Origin: Histomonas meleagridis
Lineage: Eukaryota > Parabasalia > Tritrichomonadida > Dientamoebidae
Direction of reading: 5' to 3'
Assembly (NCBI GenBank): GCA_020186115.1
Contig: WSYJ01000138.1
Coordinates: 682,001-746,000 of the forward strand
Length of the DNA: 64,000 nt
The position numbers were made by a program, and so were the translations under genes. The notes beneath the pieces are model-generated. The model was not told the DNA's origin and did no database searches. It was given only the letters and a program-made list of their open reading frames with translations. Of the stretch, positions 60,613-64,000 are shown piece by piece (the first letter of the stretch is position 1; each line of letters opens with the position of its first letter).

Positions 60613-61620
60613 ATGTTTTGTTTTATGTATCAATTTTTTTCAATCGATTTTAGCAGGGATAATATTTTATCATTTCTGTGCACCAATAAAAACAGCTTTT
60701 TTAATATATGCAAAATTGGAGAGAACAAAGGAAAAAAGAAAAACATTGCTTATGTTTCATCTTTTTATTATTTTCCTGAATCAAAACTTCAAAGACATCC
60801 AACAAAATACTATACTGAAAGCTTTATCAAACTTCTAAAAATGATATCAGAAGAAGCTGATTTTTATCTTTATACTAATGAATTTGGATTAGAAATACTT
60901 CAACTAAACACAAGTATACGATCTCTTTACATTAACTTTACGTATAAATCACCGTATGACATTTGTAATATTCAAAAATACATAAAGCAATATGTTCAAA
61001 TTGCACAAAAATACAATTCAAAAAAAATTATTATAAGTGAAAACCTTGGCTCCATATGGAATTCCAAAATATGCTTACTTGAAGATGTAAGTAATTTTCC
61101 GTATGATTATAAATACATATTTTGGATTGATGTCGGGATAAATAAAAAGACGAATTTCACAGGACTTCAAATACCATATCAAAAACGCGTTGAGAAAATA
61201 TTTGAAACACATCCACAATTTTTATTCGAACTTAATGAAATACAATATCTTTCCGGCAAAGAATATGAGCCACTAAAAGAACTTGATCCGAATTTTGCTA
61301 ATGTTGTAATTGGCGGATTTTTTGGTGGTCGAAGAGAATCCATTAAAAAAACAAAAGAATTTTTCTTTAAAGTTCACGACTTATACCTTTCACAAGGTAA
61401 AAACGTTGTCAGAGAGGAAAATGTTTTTAATGCATTGTTTATGTATTATCCAGATTACTTTATGGGATTGTACATAAAGTCTAAATGCTATAAGTGGGAC
61501 GGTGGAATTTCGTTCGTTTCGAATATAAACAGATGCGAATTAAATAATCAATTAATTTTCACCAGAGTTGAAAACAATAAATTCGTATTAAAGAAAGAGA
61601 ATTTGGGAAGATGGTTATAA
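60613..61620 (+). CDS. HtrL/YibB-like glycosyltransferase, possible type II membrane protein
   Basis: 335 residues from the ATG at 60613; the frame is open and membrane-like for 59 codons further upstream, without ATG. A hydrophobic stretch (LLFLIMFCFMYQFF) overlaps the start. The catalytic-looking part holds KNIAYVSSFYYFPESKLQRH, YKYIFWIDVGINKK (a DxG/DxD-like motif), VVIGGFFGGRRESIK and VVREENVFNALFMYYPDYF, the order seen in the HtrL_YibB/WlaTC family of bacterial-type glycosyltransferases. It probably acts in Golgi glycan synthesis. Donor and acceptor are unknown. Confidence 0.6.
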   Translation: MFCFMYQFFSIDFSRDNILSFLCTNKNSFFNICKIGENKGKKKNIAYVSSFYYFPESKLQRHPTKYYTESFIKLLKMISEEADFYLYTNEFGLEILQLNTSIRSLYINFTYKSPYDICNIQKYIKQYVQIAQKYNSKKIIISENLGSIWNSKICLLEDVSNFPYDYKYIFWIDVGINKKTNFTGLQIPYQKRVEKIFETHPQFLFELNEIQYLSGKEYEPLKELDPNFANVVIGGFFGGRRESIKKTKEFFFKVHDLYLSQGKNVVREENVFNALFMYYPDYFMGLYIKSKCYKWDGGISFVSNINRCELNNQLIFTRVENNKFVLKKENLGRWL

Positions 61621-62020
61621 ATAAAGAGAGAGGTAGTCAACTTGGTGTTACTTTTTGATGCTTTTTTATCTATGTTTTTTAATGTATAGATTAGATTAAT
61701 GATATTGAAATTTTAAAATAAAAATATTTTTCTAAATTGATATTATCTCATTTTAAATTTAATTTTTTGATGATTTAATATTAATTTATTTTCTTCCTTT
61801 ATATAAACTATATTTGTTTTGTAAATTCTCGTGGCACATTGATATACTCATTTAAAATGATATTTTTCTTTCCTTTTTTGTTCATTATATTGATCATCTT
61901 GTCTAAATTGATAATAATATTATATTAAGCTTCTTTATTTATAAATTTATTCGCACCCTAATATTACCTCTACTCAACTCTTCATATTTGAAGAAATTTT
62001 GTTTTATTTTTATATTATAA
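61621..62020. other. no gene seen
   Basis: A+T-rich convergent intergenic sequence. Confidence 0.45.
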
Positions 62021-62242
62021 TCATTTGATTACATCAAATTCTTTGTCTTTAGCTCGACATAGTTTAGGAAATCTTAAATCAGGGAAATAATAATGAACTG
62101 TATTATCATTAACGGCAAAAGTCTTTTGGGACCTTTCTATTAATTTGTCGACATTCATACCATAGTGTTGGTGCAAGAAATAAACTCTATCAAGCGGACC
62201 ATGAAAAGATCCACAAAGCTCTAGAGCTAGATATCTTGTTTT
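62021..62242 (-). pseudogene. 3' fragment of an unknown gene
   Basis: A 73-codon open frame without ATG, well conserved in appearance (GSFHGPLDRVYFLHQHYGMN, VHYYFPDLRFPKLCRAKDKE), ending at TGA 62021-62023, with a stop directly upstream. Looks like the C-terminal part of a real protein; I do not recognise it. Confidence 0.4.
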
Positions 62243-62766
62243 TTATAAGAAATTTTATGGATAAATTAAGGGCAATTGCTTAACGTAATTATTCATTCAA
62301 AAAGTTGGGAACACCGTTTATTTATGAAACGATAAACGATAGAGCTTTTTGAACTGAAAATCATCTTCCAGTAACAACGGTTATATTTACGATAGGGAAA
62401 ATTGAATGTATGAAACCGTCATGATCGTCGTTGTAAGAAAATAACCGCCAGTATTTAGAATCATTATATCGTTTTTTTACAACCAAATCCGGTGAACATT
62501 TCAATTCAGAAAAACGCCAAAAAAAAATGCGGATCAGCATTTAACAAGTCAATTGTTCCCTAAACAATGAATTTCAGATATTATTCGATATAATATTAAG
62601 TAGTATACCAGTTACAAATAAAAAACAACAAAGAATATCATATATTTTTTTCATCAAAATAAGCACAAAAGAAGAACTCAATTCAATATTGAGATGAGTT
62701 TTTCGGTTTTAAAATGTCGCCATTGAAATCCTATCGTTCATCACAAAGCATTTTTATAACATATAT
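62243..62766. other. no gene seen
   Basis: About 520 bp downstream of the cyclin gene with ACCGTT and AACGGT boxes near 62315 and 62380 but no gene start beside them. Confidence 0.4.
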
Positions 62767-63501
62767 TTATTGACAAGAAAATGGAACGCATTGCTTTGAT
62801 TCTGTGGCAAGGACATCAAAAGCACATTGAAATTCTTTTGGATAACTGCTTTTTAGCTCTGAAATCCATTCTTTTGCTTTCTCGGGAAGATCTTTTCCCT
62901 GATACGAATGAAGCATTGAAGCAGCAGCAGATATTATTGGTGGAATACTAAGATAGTATTCACTTCTTATTAACAAACATAGATCTCTGAGAACACAATT
63001 AAAATAATTATCAGAATTTGCAATATTATCGTTTTCAATCTCTGCAAAAACAGATCTGTTCTCATTAAAATGTTTAAAAGGTGAATCTATATTCAGATTC
63101 CATCTGATTAAATTCAAAAAAAGTATTTCATAATGACAAATAAGTCGTGCTTCATCGTCTGTTACAGATGGGTCGTTATAGTTTCTGTTTCCAAGGGTTT
63201 GAATGATTGCTTGAGCCCCGACTTTTTTCTGAACTTGTAATATGCATTTGAAAAATTCACGAAATATCATGGCTAAAGGACGCCAAGTATCTTCTATTTT
63301 ACATGACAAAAACAAAGCAGAAATAACGAGTAAGTATAAATCTGCTGGTTCTCTTTCTGGATCTGCATAATATTTATGAAGTAAATAAAATGCAGAAGTA
63401 ATACATGGAGAAATTGCTAACTTGAGTCCACGCCTTGAAAAGGTGATTATACACCAAGTAATTTTTCTTTCGTCTTCTGTCCAAAAGCGTGGTTCTTCCA
63501 T
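62767..63501 (-). CDS. cyclin, transcriptional (C/K/L/T) type
   Basis: 244 residues with two cyclin-box folds: SPCITSAFYLLHKYYADPER, LYLLVISALFLSCKIEDTWRPLAM (the ALFLSCKIED block is the cyclin-box signature) and ILFLNLIRWNLNIDSPFKHF, as in cyclins K, L, T and C that partner CDK8/9/12-type kinases on RNA polymerase II. No destruction box is evident. Clean ATG; the 136-bp upstream region is shared with the neighbouring aminotransferase's 3' flank and has AACGTT repeats. Confidence 0.75.
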   Translation of the reverse strand: MEEPRFWTEDERKITWCIITFSRRGLKLAISPCITSAFYLLHKYYADPEREPADLYLLVISALFLSCKIEDTWRPLAMIFREFFKCILQVQKKVGAQAIIQTLGNRNYNDPSVTDDEARLICHYEILFLNLIRWNLNIDSPFKHFNENRSVFAEIENDNIANSDNYFNCVLRDLCLLIRSEYYLSIPPIISAAASMLHSYQGKDLPEKAKEWISELKSSYPKEFQCAFDVLATESKQCVPFSCQ

Positions 63502-63637
63502 TGCAGCACGAAAAACGCTACAAAAAGTGCAATTCTGTGGTCAAATGAACGTTAAACGCACGTTAAAGTTTGTATGTTTTACACGCAACCACTTTTCAAA
63601 TAACAATTCTGTGTAAACCGATCAATGAAAGTTTTGT

Positions 63638-64000
63638 TTATTCTTTTCTAATCACTTCTTTTAGTGCAGAGATAAGCTTTTCAGCATACTCCATCTTAGC
63701 TTGGGATCCCATATGCCCGATTCTAAAAATCTTTCCAGCCAAATCACCGAAAGTTCCACCTATTACAATCCCTCTTTTTCTTAATTCTTTATCAAGTTCT
63801 TCAAATTTCATATTATCTGGTAAATATACGGCTGTTACTGTTGGCGAGTTTAGCTCTTCACGCACTGGATATAATTTTAATCCGATTTTCTTAACTTCTT
63901 CACGAGTATATTTCGCAACATCATTATGCCTTTTAAAGACTGCTTCAAGACCTTCGCTAAAAAGCATGTCAAGTGATGTATTTAATGCTGCTAATGCATG
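63638..64000 (-). CDS. class V aminotransferase C-terminus (alanine-glyoxylate/serine-pyruvate type), truncated by window end
   Basis: The frame is open from the window edge and ends at 63638. It reads HALAALNTSLDMLFSEGLEA, VFKRHNDVAKYTREEVKKIG, then SPTVTAVYLPD and GGTFGDLAGKIFRIGHMGSQ, the small domain of PLP-dependent class V aminotransferases related to alanine-glyoxylate transaminase and purine-catabolic PucG. The catalytic lysine lies beyond the window. Such enzymes act on glyoxylate or related 2-oxo acids with alanine or serine. Confidence 0.85.
   Translation of the reverse strand, partial: HALAALNTSLDMLFSEGLEAVFKRHNDVAKYTREEVKKIGLKLYPVREELNSPTVTAVYLPDNMKFEELDKELRKRGIVIGGTFGDLAGKIFRIGHMGSQAKMEYAEKLISALKEVIRKE

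Overview
The window is nuclear DNA from a parabasalid protist (trichomonad). It is very A+T-rich and gene-dense, uses the standard genetic code, and its housekeeping ORFs appear intronless. It carries families typical of trichomonads: BspA-like leucine-rich surface proteins with a C-terminal membrane anchor, long DUF3447/ankyrin arrays, small GTPases, a hydrogenosomal processing peptidase and other hydrogenosome-type proteins. The strong A+T bias suggests a Tritrichomonas-like rather than a Trichomonas vaginalis-like genome; that is an inference.

Layout. 1-5 kb: truncated ORF, tRNA-Lys, an ATG-less ORF, a Tul1/Dsc1-like RING ligase, an unknown protein and a saposin-like secreted protein. 6-8 kb: BspA-like copy A, frameshifted. 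9-16 kb: VPS37, a beta-barrel protein and three broken ankyrin loci. 16-21.6 kb: housekeeping block (TBC RabGAP, PDI-like, tRNA-Ser, uS17, MPP-beta). 22-24 kb: BspA-like copy B, inverted relative to A and broken at other positions. 24-39 kb: RNA polymerase III RPC3, INCENP, two small hydrogenosome-type proteins, a coiled-coil protein, a karyopherin, a 75-bp minisatellite, eIF3d, a kinetochore-like protein and SSU72. 39-42 kb: decayed DPP III. 42.6-47.1 kb: large ankyrin array with spacers of nearly fixed length. 47-49.5 kb: Ras-like pseudogene, sugar acetyltransferase, Rho-like GTPase. 50-60 kb: mobile and virus-like block (a Tc1-like element, an intact CRESS-type Rep gene with GC-rich hairpins, fragments resembling an SF3/D5 helicase and a virion protein, and a decayed transposase-like gene). 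60.6-64 kb: HtrL-like glycosyltransferase, cyclin and a class V aminotransferase fragment.

The two points most worth attention are these. (1) An apparently complete CRESS-DNA-virus-type Rep (HUH endonuclease plus SF3 helicase, all motifs present) sits beside a 37-bp perfect GC-rich inverted repeat and iteron-like repeats. (2) In the ankyrin arrays the same point of each repeat is interrupted by a spacer of 80 nt in most units, across separate loci whose sequences have diverged. Removing 71 nt would restore the canonical 33-codon ankyrin period, but no GT-AG pair explains it.

Many loci here are decayed (BspA pair, ankyrins, DPP III, Ras, acetyltransferase 5' end, transposases). Several of the breaks are one-base changes in T/A homopolymers, so a sequencing or assembly origin has to be excluded for each.
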